Assembly: GCF_944324525.1 (NCBI RefSeq)
Contig: NZ_CALUWS010000023.1
Span: 1 to 48,251, forward strand
Source: an uncultured Desulfovibrio sp.
GTDB taxonomy: Bacteria; Desulfobacterota; Desulfovibrionia; Desulfovibrionales; Desulfovibrionaceae
DNA length: 48,251 nt
Direction of reading: 5' to 3'
Positions 1 through 7,486 of the stretch are shown here, piece after piece (positions within the stretch are counted from its first letter, which is position 1; each line of letters opens with the position of its first letter). Both the position numbers and the translations under genes were made by a program. The notes below the pieces were generated by a model. It had not been told where the DNA came from, made no database searches, and saw only the letters and a list, made by a program, of their open reading frames with translations.

Positions 1-75
1 TTCGGCTCTTGGCAGAAAACCTCCAGCTTCATGTCTGAACGGAGGGTGAACAACGTGTTGACACTCTACATCTAG
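1..75 (+). CDS. Possible 3' end of a gene entering from the left edge
   Basis: Frame 1 is open from the first base and ends at a TAG at 73-75, giving a 24-residue tail that ends in NNVLTLYI. The other two plus frames are closed early. The stop overlaps the LysR stop on the opposite strand, as in a convergent pair. The piece is too short to assign to a family, and an open frame of this length can occur by chance. Confidence 0.25.
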   Translation, partial: FGSWQKTSSFMSERRVNNVLTLYI

Positions 76-962
76 CGCGTGATATTTTCCCCCTGCCGTT
101 TCAGCCGGTTCAGGAAGATCTCCGCAGCTCGCGTGAAGCATTGCTGTTTTTTCCAGGCGAGTTTGAGGCCTACCTCCATCCTGGGCCGCAGCGGCCGGAA
201 GCAGAGCGGGCTGTCGTCCCCCGTGCGCACGATGCCTTCGAGGCAGAGGGCGCAGCCCACGCCCTCCTCCACCAGGAGCGCGGCATTGTACAAAAGATTA
301 TAGGTGGCCACGCGCGAGAGCTGCCGGAACTTTCCGTCCATCCAGCCGGAAAATTCGTTTTCCACAAGCCCCTGACGGGACATGATGAGCGGCAGGCCTG
401 CAAGGTCGTCCGCATCTATGGCCTCCTGTGCGGCCAGGGGGTGATCCTTGCGCATGAGCACGCCCCAGGTGTCCCGCGCGGACAGGGGGATGAAGTCGTA
501 GGCCGAAAGATCCGCCGGTTCGATGAAGAGGCCGAAATCCACGCTGCCCCTGTCCAGACGTTCCCTGACCTCCTCGGCATTGCCGCTGAAGAGATGGAAG
601 GCGATATGCGGATATTCCTGCCGCACTTCCCGGATGGCGCGGGCGATGAAGCGCATGCCTTCGGTCTCCCCGCCGCCGATGTAGACATCGCCGCTGACCT
701 CCTCGCCTGTGGCGGCGAAGGCCGCTTCGGTCCGCTCCAGCAGGGACACGATCTCCTGCGCCCGTTTGCGCAGGAAGAGCCCTTCCTCCGTCAGGCTGAT
801 GTGGCGCTTGCCGCGTGTGAACAGCGTCGTTCCCAGCTCCTCTTCCAGCTCCATGAGCTGACGGGAAAGCGTCGGCTGCGTGACATGCAGCGCGGCGGCC
901 GCGCCGGAGATGGTCCCTTCCCGCGCCACAGCCAGAAAATAGCGAAGTACCCGTATGTCCAT
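72..962 (-). CDS. LysR-family transcriptional regulator
   Basis: A DNA-binding regulator of 296 residues, the usual LysR length. The N-terminal winged HTH (residues 1-60) starts MDIRVLRYFLAVA and carries the classic AALHVTQPTLSRQL recognition helix. The remainder is a periplasmic-binding-protein-like effector domain. The start at 962 is preceded by AAAGGAG at 972-978. The frame stays open upstream to 1316, but that stretch crosses the divergent gene and has no LysR-like sequence. The gene is divergent from the flavoprotein gene at 1171 and, as is typical of the family, probably regulates it and perhaps the hydrolase beyond. The inducer cannot be read from the sequence. Confidence 0.93.
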   Translation of the reverse strand: MDIRVLRYFLAVAREGTISGAAAALHVTQPTLSRQLMELEEELGTTLFTRGKRHISLTEEGLFLRKRAQEIVSLLERTEAAFAATGEEVSGDVYIGGGETEGMRFIARAIREVRQEYPHIAFHLFSGNAEEVRERLDRGSVDFGLFIEPADLSAYDFIPLSARDTWGVLMRKDHPLAAQEAIDADDLAGLPLIMSRQGLVENEFSGWMDGKFRQLSRVATYNLLYNAALLVEEGVGCALCLEGIVRTGDDSPLCFRPLRPRMEVGLKLAWKKQQCFTRAAEIFLNRLKRQGENITR

Positions 963-1170
963 TGCTCCCGGCTCCTTTGCCTTGTCCGCCTGCTGCTTCG
1001 GGCGGCACGGGTTTGCCATATCATGCCTGGATGGTATGGTAAAGCATGCAATATAAGTATTTGCTCTTTTTCCCGCCTGTCCGCATAAGGGACGGGAAGG
1101 GGATCGCCGCGCACCGACTGTGCCGTTTGCTTTGGAGGGGGGCAGCCATCCCCCGACAAGGAGATGTCCC
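963..1170. promoter_or_regulatory. Divergent promoter region between LysR gene and flavoprotein gene
   Basis: This 208 bp gap must hold both promoters. Around 1020-1050 a stretch with atgcc ... gcat half-sites (GCATG and its inverse about 20 bp apart) lies beside AT-rich ataagtatt. That is a plausible LysR site and -10 area, but no box matches well enough to assign. The flavoprotein SD (AAGGAG) is at 1158-1163. Confidence 0.4.
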
Positions 1171-1710
1171 ATGAAAAAGATTCTTGTTCTTTCCACCAGC
1201 CCGCGCAAGGGCGGCAATTCGGACATGCTGGCCGACGCCTTCATCGAGGGAGCGCGTGAGGCTGGGCATGCGGTGGAAAAGGTCTGCCTGCGGGAGAAGG
1301 ATATCCGCTTTTGCAAGGGCTGCCTTGCCTGTCAGAAAACGCAGTCCTGCGTCATCCATGACGACGCGCCGGCCATCGTGCGCAGCATGCAGCAGGCGGA
1401 TGTGCTCGTTTTTGCCACGCCGGTCTACTATTATGCCATGTGCGGCCAGATGAAGACCCTGCTTGACCGCGCCAATCCGCTCTTTCCGGCTGAATACGCC
1501 TTTCGTGACGTCTATCTGCTGGCCGCGGCCGCGGACGGGGACGAGAGCGCCGTGGATGGCGTGGTGAACGGCCTGAACGGCTGGATAACCTGTTTTGACA
1601 AGAGCCGTCTCCGGGGCGTGGTGCGCGGCGTGGGCGCCACCCTGCCGGGAGACATCCGGCAGAAGCCCGCCGCGCTTGAGGCGGCCCGTCAGATGGGCCG
1701 GCAGGCCTGA
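1171..1710 (+). CDS. NADPH-dependent FMN reductase / iron-sulfur flavoprotein family
   Basis: A 179-residue flavodoxin-fold oxidoreductase. The FMN-phosphate loop is SPRKGGNSD at residues 10-18. A cysteine cluster follows (C48, C51, C54, C60; FCKGCLACQKTQSC), typical of the iron-sulfur flavoprotein branch. FATPVYYYAMCGQMK (81-95) is the conserved isoalloxazine-side strand and helix. The start has AAGGAG eight bases upstream. It likely moves electrons from NAD(P)H or ferredoxin to small acceptors, with substrate unknown. It is transcribed away from a LysR gene, so that regulator is its probable controller. The gap to the next gene holds a truncated dispersed repeat and a hairpin. Confidence 0.88.
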   Translation: MKKILVLSTSPRKGGNSDMLADAFIEGAREAGHAVEKVCLREKDIRFCKGCLACQKTQSCVIHDDAPAIVRSMQQADVLVFATPVYYYAMCGQMKTLLDRANPLFPAEYAFRDVYLLAAAADGDESAVDGVVNGLNGWITCFDKSRLRGVVRGVGATLPGDIRQKPAALEAARQMGRQA

Positions 1711-1738
1711 CGTACGCTCCCTGCCCGCCGCGCCGCAA

Positions 1739-1832
1739 TAGAGCGTTTTATCTTTGAAAAGGTAAAACGCGAGGCGGTGGTACAGCGCCGCCCGGCCCCA
1801 AGTGAGCGGAAAAACCATGTTTTTTCCGTAGG
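1739..1832 (+). repeat. Dispersed ~145 bp palindromic element, truncated copy 1
   Basis: Begins TA-gagcgtttta and contains three of the family hairpins: the end stem, the gaggcggtgg/cgccgcc stem and the gcggaaaaacc/ttttttccg stem. It stops before the fourth hairpin and the right terminus, so about 60% of the element remains. Orientation is taken as left end = gagcgtttt. Confidence 0.8.
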
Positions 1833-1847
1833 GTGAGGGCAGCGTCA

Positions 1848-1875
1848 GCAGGGAAATTGGATACAATTTCCCTGC
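1848..1875. other. Perfect 12-bp stem, 4-nt loop inverted repeat
   Basis: GCAGGGAAATTG, then gata, then its exact complement CAATTTCCCTGC. It lies 60 bp before the hydrolase start. There is no U-tract, so it is more likely an operator or 5' leader hairpin than a terminator. Its function is not established. Confidence 0.55.
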
Positions 1876-1934
1876 GAATCCGCTCCAGGAGGCGCGGCAA
1901 GGGGACGCATCCGCTGCACGATAAGGAGAGTGCC

Positions 1935-2879
1935 ATGCAGTATACGACGCATTATACGGAAGGAAAAAAGGTCACCTTCAAGAAGTTTTCCCTGAATCTG
2001 GCCGGACTGCTCTTTCTGCCGCCCGATTTTGACGCCGCCCGGACGTATCCGGCCATCGTGGTGACGCATCCCGGAGGCGGAGTGAAGGAACAATGCTCTT
2101 CCCTCTATGCCTGGCATCTGGCGCAGGCCGGTTATGTGGCGCTGGCCTTCGACGCGTCCCATCAGGGGGAAAGCGAAGGCCTGCCGCGCTATCTGGAAGA
2201 TCCGACCTCGCGGGTGGAGGATATCCGTTCCGCCGTGGATTATCTCGTGACGCTGGACTATGTGGATCCGCAGCGCATCGGGGCTATGGGCGTCTGCGCG
2301 GGCGGCGGCTACACCCTGAGCGCCATGCAGACTGAAGCCCGGATCCGCGCCGCGGCGGGCATCAGCACCTGGGACGTGGGCGACAGCGCCAAAAACGGTT
2401 TCCCCGGCGTGCATATCGACAACTTCCTGCAGAAGCTGCTTCAGGAGGTGGCCGAGGCCCGTACCGCGGAGGCCCGCGGCGGCGAGCCCGCCTATTGGAA
2501 GTATGTGCCCGACGACAGCAGCGAGATAAACGAGCAGACCTCGACCATCCAGCGGGAAGCCTGGGAATACTACCGCACGCCCCGTTGCCAGTACCCCACG
2601 TCAGTCAACAGATACCTCGTCTCCAGCAACGACAAGCTGGCCGCCTTCGATGCCTTTGCCCATCTGGATACGGTCTCTCCCCGGCCCATACTGCTCATCG
2701 TCGGCAGCGAGGCCGATACCCTCTATTTCAGTGAGGCGGCCTATGCCGCGGCGCGGGAACCGAAGGAGCTTTACAGCATCCCCGGCGCAAGCCATGTGGA
2801 TCTCTACGACAAGCCGGAATTCGTCCAGCCTGTCGTGCAAAAGCTGACCGACTTTTTCGGACAGCATCTGCGGGGCTAG
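1935..2879 (+). CDS. Alpha/beta hydrolase with cysteine nucleophile (dienelactone-hydrolase-like)
   Basis: A 314-residue alpha/beta hydrolase. The nucleophile elbow reads GVCAGGGY, placing a cysteine (C121) where most members have serine, as in dienelactone hydrolase. The putative acid is D261 in GSEADT and the base is H287 in PGASHVDLYD near the C-terminus. THPGGG at 45-50 is the oxyanion loop. There is no signal peptide, so it is cytoplasmic. The SD AAGGAG is at 1923-1928. The frame is open 34 codons upstream, but that runs through repeat and hairpin DNA. It follows the flavoprotein gene and may share LysR control. The substrate is unknown; esterase, thioesterase and DLH activities are all possible. 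Confidence 0.85.
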   Translation: MQYTTHYTEGKKVTFKKFSLNLAGLLFLPPDFDAARTYPAIVVTHPGGGVKEQCSSLYAWHLAQAGYVALAFDASHQGESEGLPRYLEDPTSRVEDIRSAVDYLVTLDYVDPQRIGAMGVCAGGGYTLSAMQTEARIRAAAGISTWDVGDSAKNGFPGVHIDNFLQKLLQEVAEARTAEARGGEPAYWKYVPDDSSEINEQTSTIQREAWEYYRTPRCQYPTSVNRYLVSSNDKLAAFDAFAHLDTVSPRPILLIVGSEADTLYFSEAAYAAAREPKELYSIPGASHVDLYDKPEFVQPVVQKLTDFFGQHLRG

Positions 2880-2995
2880 AGCCTGTTAGGGCAGATTAAC
2901 AAAGATTTTACAGATAATTCCATAGGATAAGGAATTCATTCGTACATGCGCCGCTTGTTTTTGGTGGGGGCGCATGTCCCTGTCACTTCCCCTGA
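2880..2995. other. AT-richer intergenic stretch with one hairpin
   Basis: After the hydrolase stop the composition drops in GC. The only structure seen is ACATGCGCC ... GGGCGCATGT (about 2944-2977), a possible weak terminator without a T-tract. No ORF with a ribosome site is visible. Confidence 0.4.
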
Positions 2996-3032
2996 TAGAG
3001 CATTTTGCCTTTTTCAAAGGCAAAATGCTCTA
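2996..3032. repeat. Minimal palindromic derivative of the dispersed element
   Basis: A perfect inverted repeat with 17-bp arms (TAGAGCATTTTGCCTTT and its complement) around TTC, with TA at both edges. The sequence is exactly the terminal stem of the 145 bp element. The stop codon of the minus-strand gene at 3030 lies in the right arm, and the hairpin can act as a bidirectional terminator. Confidence 0.8.
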
Positions 3033-3440
3033 TTGCGGGGGATGTGCCGGTATTTCCTGGCCAGCAGCAAAGATGGATCGTAAGAGAGCGTTGAGCAAAA
3101 CCTCTTTTCCGCTATAGGCCAAATATATGTCGCAGCCGTGATGTTTGTTCAGTATGGCAACATACGATATCTTGTTGCTGGCAAGGAGAGCATCGATAAT
3201 ATGAGCATTTGCGGGATTTGCGCCTAATTCGGCATAGGGAAGATCGATCCGCCCATAGCGGAAAACGCTAAAGACAAAGCTCCTGTTCTGCGCATCGTGC
3301 ATTACATATTCCGCCTCAAGGGGCGGATCGAAATAAAAGAAGATATCTGTTCGATGCTTGTACAAAAAAGCGCCCAAAAAGAGCAACAGAGCCGAATACA
3401 AAAGAAAAAAGCATAGTCGGATACTGTTTTGCGCTTTCAT
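3030..3440 (-). CDS. Small single-pass membrane protein, unknown
   Basis: 136 residues with start MKAQNSIRLC, then one hydrophobic segment (about residues 6-27, CFFLLYSALLLFLGAFLY), then a soluble domain of about 105 residues rich in aromatic and charged residues. No family is recognised. Base composition is lower in GC than in the surrounding genes, suggesting acquired DNA. The start is uncertain: the ribosome site before 3440 is weak and the frame is open to 3539. The stop codon sits inside a palindromic repeat derivative. Topology suggests an N-in inner-membrane anchor with a periplasmic domain. Confidence 0.55.
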   Translation of the reverse strand: MKAQNSIRLCFFLLYSALLLFLGAFLYKHRTDIFFYFDPPLEAEYVMHDAQNRSFVFSVFRYGRIDLPYAELGANPANAHIIDALLASNKISYVAILNKHHGCDIYLAYSGKEVLLNALLRSIFAAGQEIPAHPPQ

Positions 3441-3645
3441 CTGCTGACTTTTCCACGGGTTGGCTGGTAAAGTGGCGGGCGATGTCCTCATGGGGCACTG
3501 CGGCATGATGGCGCAAAGCCCGTCTGTGGGAAAAAACATTCCCGATCGTTGTGATTTTCAGCAGGTTCATCGTGTCGTACGCCGAGCGGATCGGCTTGCC
3601 GCCCTACTGCCGGACCGAGCGGACGGGGTCTGTTCCGCCCCCCCT

Positions 3646-5091
3646 TCATGCCTGCTGCGGCGGACAAAGGCTGCGCAAACGGGCCAGCAGCGCGTCCAGC
3701 TGGGTCAGGGTTTCCGACAGTTCGGCCTCCAGCGCGGCAATGCGCGCGGGCTGTTCTTCCGGGGGCGTTGCTTCCTCGGCGTCCGGCCGCAGGAAGCGCG
3801 AAGGCAGCCAGACATTTTGCGCCAGGATGTCCGCACAGGGGACGCAACGGCTGACGCCCGTCACTTCCCGGCGTTCCCGCAGCAGTTCCAGCACCTGCCG
3901 GACGTGCGCCTCATCAAGATAGCCGGACGTGCGGCCGCGCCGTCCCAGAGAGGAAAGATCGGCCATGAACACGCTGTCCTGTCCGGCCTGCGGGCCGCCC
4001 TGCTCCCGACGGCGGTCAAACAGCAGGAGCGCGTGCGCGGCAGGGTTCCGCTGCATCACGTTGCCGGGCAGCAGGAGGACCGCATCCAGCAGGTTGCGGC
4101 GCACCAGTTCCGCCCGCATATGCGCCTCCTGCTCTTCACGGAACAGCGGCCCCGGACGCGTCAGCAGCACGCTCCGGCCGCAGGCGGGAAGCGCCTCGCT
4201 CACATGGCGGCAGATCCAGAAGGATTCTTCCGTTCCCTGTCGGGACGTGACAAGGGCCGGTGCGGCGCTGAGCGTCAGATGGCTTGACCCGTCATCCGTC
4301 ACGCGCAGGGCGTTGCCGGGGCCGTCGCTCCCGCTCTCAGGGACAAAATGCCCGCAGGAAGAGCATTCCGGCGTGGCGGGCACGCCGCAGAGCTGCAGCA
4401 GCAATATGCCCAGCGGCGCGTGTGCGCCGTCCGCCACAAAATAGACGCGGTCGGCCAGCGGATGGTCAAGCGCGGCCTCGGCCAGCAGCGTTCCCGTCCC
4501 GGCAGCCAGATCCCGTATGCGCTCGCCGCCGGCGGGATGGCCCATGCCGCTCATGAGCCGCGCCAGCCACGGCGGTACGATGCCGCAGGCGAGTTCCCTG
4601 CCACGGCCGGCGGCATAGCCGCCGAGCTTGTCCAGCAGCAGGCGGCTTGCCATGTCCCGATCCAGGGACGGCATGTCGGCGAACGCCTCAAGACAGGCCG
4701 CGAGGCCGTCAGGGCCACGCAGATGCTGCGGGCTGAACAGTTCGCCCCCCGCTCTGCCCAGCGCCGTCCGCGTGATGGCGGCCAGCTGCGGCCATTCGCT
4801 TTCTTGCCAGGGAGCGGCCGCATCCGTCCCGTCACGGCGCAACGGCCGGGCGGGAGCCACCTGCCGGAGCAGGCGCAGCTGCTGCGCAAGGAAGCCCGGC
4901 GGGCACAGCTGGGAAAGGGCAAAAAAACCGAGCGCCGTTTCCGCTGCCACCGTATGGGCACGGGCCGCATCGACGGCATCCGGCAGCGGATGGCCCATGA
5001 ACCACGCGTCCACCATACGGCAGGCGTCTTCCAGACTGCGGCGGGCTACTGCCGCATCCGTCCCGGCCTCATGTGCTGGTCTTGCCGTCAT
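3646..5091 (-). CDS. HsdM-like N6-adenine methyltransferase homologue, catalytic motif lost
   Basis: 481 residues with the layout of a type I modification subunit. An alpha-helical N-terminal half is followed by a Rossmann-like fold whose SAM loop reads DLAAGTGTLL (194-203). Where functional HsdM has NPPF the protein reads AAPA (276-279), so adenine transfer is unlikely. A C-terminal coiled coil (about 445-481) fits contact with HsdS. The start at 5091 forms an ATGA overlap with the hsdS-like stop and has GGAGG upstream. No HsdR gene lies in the window. C243 and C246 form a CSSC motif of unknown meaning. It may be a DNA-binding structural partner, or a divergent enzyme using a different motif. 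Confidence 0.75.
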   Translation of the reverse strand: MTARPAHEAGTDAAVARRSLEDACRMVDAWFMGHPLPDAVDAARAHTVAAETALGFFALSQLCPPGFLAQQLRLLRQVAPARPLRRDGTDAAAPWQESEWPQLAAITRTALGRAGGELFSPQHLRGPDGLAACLEAFADMPSLDRDMASRLLLDKLGGYAAGRGRELACGIVPPWLARLMSGMGHPAGGERIRDLAAGTGTLLAEAALDHPLADRVYFVADGAHAPLGILLLQLCGVPATPECSSCGHFVPESGSDGPGNALRVTDDGSSHLTLSAAPALVTSRQGTEESFWICRHVSEALPACGRSVLLTRPGPLFREEQEAHMRAELVRRNLLDAVLLLPGNVMQRNPAAHALLLFDRRREQGGPQAGQDSVFMADLSSLGRRGRTSGYLDEAHVRQVLELLRERREVTGVSRCVPCADILAQNVWLPSRFLRPDAEEATPPEEQPARIAALEAELSETLTQLDALLARLRSLCPPQQA

Positions 5092-5807
5092 ATGCCCTCC
5101 AGGCGCGCCCATGTCCGGCTTTGCTGTCCTTGCGCGGCGTCGGACGTCCGGGACGGCGGATCGTCGTTCCCCGCCGCGCTCTCGTCCGCCTCGGCATGCC
5201 GCAACAGCTGCCGCTGGATCATGGAGAAGCGTTCTTCCAGCAATCGCCGGCGCAGTTGCCGCTCCCGCTCCAGCAGTCCGGCGGCTTCGATGATCAGCTG
5301 CTGCACCGCCGGCGGCGGTACCGGCAGGTGCAGTCCTTCCAGATCGCCCTTGCGCAGGATCTCCGCACTGTGTCCCGTGCTCTGCGCCCGCAGGCTTGCC
5401 TGCATCTGGGGGTGGTTCAGCAGCCAGTGCAGATAGCGGGCATCAAGCCCGGCCAGCCCGGGCGGCAGTCCCTCCCCGGCGGGGCCTGCGGGCGGCCGCA
5501 CCCGCACCACCATGATGGGCGCGGCGGCCACCACGCGCGTCACGCCCGGACTGAGCGTCAAATCGGCCACATAAGTCGCATCGTTGAGCTGGCTACGGGC
5601 ACGGAAGAGGATATCCCCCGGCCGCAGGGCAAAATGTGTTCGGATCTTCGCCAGATGCACGCGTACCAGCGTGGCCGTATCCAGAAGGCCGCCGTTCAGG
5701 TCGGCCAGCTGCACCAGCGCCGTTTCTCCTTGCGGATCCGGCGTCACACGCGTTCGGAAGGGATAGCCAAGGCGGACGTCGGCCAGAGCGGACAAGGGAA
5801 AGCGCAT
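5088..5807 (-). CDS. HsdS-like specificity subunit with a single target recognition domain
   Basis: 239 residues, about half a normal HsdS. One target-recognition domain (roughly 1-165) holds the usual IRTHFALRPGDILFRARSQ and LRKGDLEGLHLPVPP strand patterns. One coiled-coil dimerisation helix (about 170-205, ERERQLRRRLLEERFS) and a low-complexity tail follow. Half-size S subunits in known systems dimerise to read a symmetric bipartite site. Start at 5807 with GGAGG just upstream; the stop overlaps the HsdM-like start. It is encoded downstream of the radical SAM gene on the same strand, with 115 bp between them that could hold a promoter. Confidence 0.8.
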   Translation of the reverse strand: MRFPLSALADVRLGYPFRTRVTPDPQGETALVQLADLNGGLLDTATLVRVHLAKIRTHFALRPGDILFRARSQLNDATYVADLTLSPGVTRVVAAAPIMVVRVRPPAGPAGEGLPPGLAGLDARYLHWLLNHPQMQASLRAQSTGHSAEILRKGDLEGLHLPVPPPAVQQLIIEAAGLLERERQLRRRLLEERFSMIQRQLLRHAEADESAAGNDDPPSRTSDAAQGQQSRTWARLEGI

Positions 5808-5922
5808 GCAGCCTCCAAAGACAGAAGTGCACGAACTGTATATGACACAGATAGTGGAAGCAAGCAGCCCGTGCCGGCGGCTCCGCCGCAAGTGCGTGTC
5901 GGCAGCGGCGCGGCGTCCGTCC

Positions 5923-7281
5923 TTACTCGCCGTCCGGCAGGAAAGGCAGACGGATGAGGACGTGCTCGCCCCGGAAGAGCAGCAGATAGCCTTCCTCGGG
6001 CAGGGTATCGGCTTCCTGCGGGGGGAAGGCCGCTTCCAGCGCCCAGCGGGAACCGCTCTCTTCCGCCGCAAGGGACAGGGGATGACGCTGGGCGCGTACG
6101 GTCATGGGGCCCCACTGCAGCACGATCTCATCCCCGGCCTCCAGCGTATGGGGCAGCTCAAGCAGGCCGCGTATGCGGCAGGCCTTCGCCCCGAGGCGCA
6201 CCTGACGCAGGCGCGCCCTGCCGCACTCCGGCCTGGACAAGAGGTGCTGCACATCCCGCGCAAGCCGCATCTGTTCCGGGGAGCAGGCAAAGCGGGCCGG
6301 CAGGGCCGCGGCAAGGCGTTCCAGCCGTTCGATGAAGCAGGCCCGCACCTTTTCGCCGGACGTATCGGCCCGCGCCGGTTCGGCCAGATCGCACCTTTCC
6401 TCGAGGCCGTAAAAATAGGCGCTGCCGTCGGCATCTATGCGGACATCCCAGTAGCGTTGCGGCAGCACCTTGCCTGCGGCCACCGGGCCGGGGCAGTCCA
6501 GGCTGCGCATGTCCGGCGGCACGTCCCCGGCGGCGCGCCGCTGGGCAAAGAGTTCCTGCCAGAGCGTGAATTCGTAGATGATGTTCTTGTGCGGCGCGGA
6601 AAGACGCGGCAGCAGGTTTTCCAGTTCCCGGCGGCCGAGCAGCTGCTGCGCGGTGAACGGCAGCCCCACATGATCGCCGTAGACCGGCGTGCGCAGTTCG
6701 TGGGCCGCGGCGTGGAAGCGCTCGCCGGCCAGCTGCACCAGCGAGGGGATCTCCTCGTAATTGTCCCGCAGGACCACCGTCAGGAAATGCAGGGCGGGCG
6801 CGTGGTCGCCGTTCTCCTCGCGTGCGCGGCAGGCCTCGCCGAGCCGCAGCAGATTGCCGAGCAGTCGCTCCACCCGGCAACCGTTGCACAGAGAGGTGTA
6901 GACATCCGGCCGCAGCGTGTGCAGGGAAAGGATGATGCGCTTTACCGGCGCGGCGGCCAGGGCCTGGATGGCGTCATCATCCATGTCGCAGGCCATGTTG
7001 GTGGAAAAGATGGCCTTCTCCCGCCCTTCGCCGCCCAGGGCCGCGAGGATCTCGGCAAAGTGCGGGTGCAGCGTCGGCTCATAGAAAAAGGAGAGGTAAA
7101 AGCATTCCTCCGGCACCAGATCCAGGAGCCGCCGCAGGCTGCGCGCCACAGGCAACGGCATGACGGCGCGTCCGGCCTGGCGGAAGTCGGTGGAACAGAA
7201 ACGGCAGCGCAGATTGCACAGCCCTGTCATGTCCCCGAGAATACGGCGAAACTTGTAGACATCCTTTATGACGGCATACAT
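5923..7281 (-). CDS. Radical SAM protein of unknown function
   Basis: 452 residues. The 4Fe-4S/SAM motif is C22-N-L-R-C26-R-F-C29 within a radical SAM barrel (about 12-230). The C-terminal part has only scattered cysteines, with a WDVRIDADGSAYFYG strand reminiscent of SPASM-type tails but no full auxiliary-cluster motif. The last 110 residues look like a small beta domain. The start at 7281 has AGGGGGAG upstream. It lies between polA and the HsdS/HsdM-like pair, all on the minus strand, and could share a transcript with either. Nothing shows the substrate; a peptide or tRNA modification role would be a guess. Confidence 0.8.
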   Translation of the reverse strand: MYAVIKDVYKFRRILGDMTGLCNLRCRFCSTDFRQAGRAVMPLPVARSLRRLLDLVPEECFYLSFFYEPTLHPHFAEILAALGGEGREKAIFSTNMACDMDDDAIQALAAAPVKRIILSLHTLRPDVYTSLCNGCRVERLLGNLLRLGEACRAREENGDHAPALHFLTVVLRDNYEEIPSLVQLAGERFHAAAHELRTPVYGDHVGLPFTAQQLLGRRELENLLPRLSAPHKNIIYEFTLWQELFAQRRAAGDVPPDMRSLDCPGPVAAGKVLPQRYWDVRIDADGSAYFYGLEERCDLAEPARADTSGEKVRACFIERLERLAAALPARFACSPEQMRLARDVQHLLSRPECGRARLRQVRLGAKACRIRGLLELPHTLEAGDEIVLQWGPMTVRAQRHPLSLAAEESGSRWALEAAFPPQEADTLPEEGYLLLFRGEHVLIRLPFLPDGE

Positions 7282-7486
7282 CCCGCTCCCCCTGTACGAT
7301 GCTGTACGGGAGGGAGGCCCCTTCCCGTGCTGTCCCGCCTGTCCGCTCCCGCCGCGGCGGCGGTCTCCGGCCCCGCACGCAACGTGCGGGCGCTCTCTTC
7401 CGTATCGGCCGCCGGCGGCAAATCTTGAGAGGCCATGCCCTGCGGCCGGGGCGTGGCCTCTCCTTCGCCGTCCGCGCGTGGCCGCG
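7282..7486. other. Gap between polA and the radical SAM gene
   Basis: 205 bp with no gene. Two structures are visible: CCCGCACG caa CGTGCGGG (7373-7391), a stable hairpin without a T-run, and CCCTGTAC ... GTACGGG (about 7290-7311), a short inverted repeat just before the radical SAM ribosome site. Either could be regulatory. Confidence 0.35.

Noticed and set aside
2944-2977. Hairpin after the hydrolase as an intrinsic terminator
   Set aside because: Loop is long and no T-run follows; the palindrome at 2996 is the better candidate.
5806-7428. Long plus-strand frame of 540 codons over the radical SAM gene
   Set aside because: Antisense shadow of a high-GC gene; no ribosome site, no domain, and the minus-strand frame has a clear radical SAM motif.
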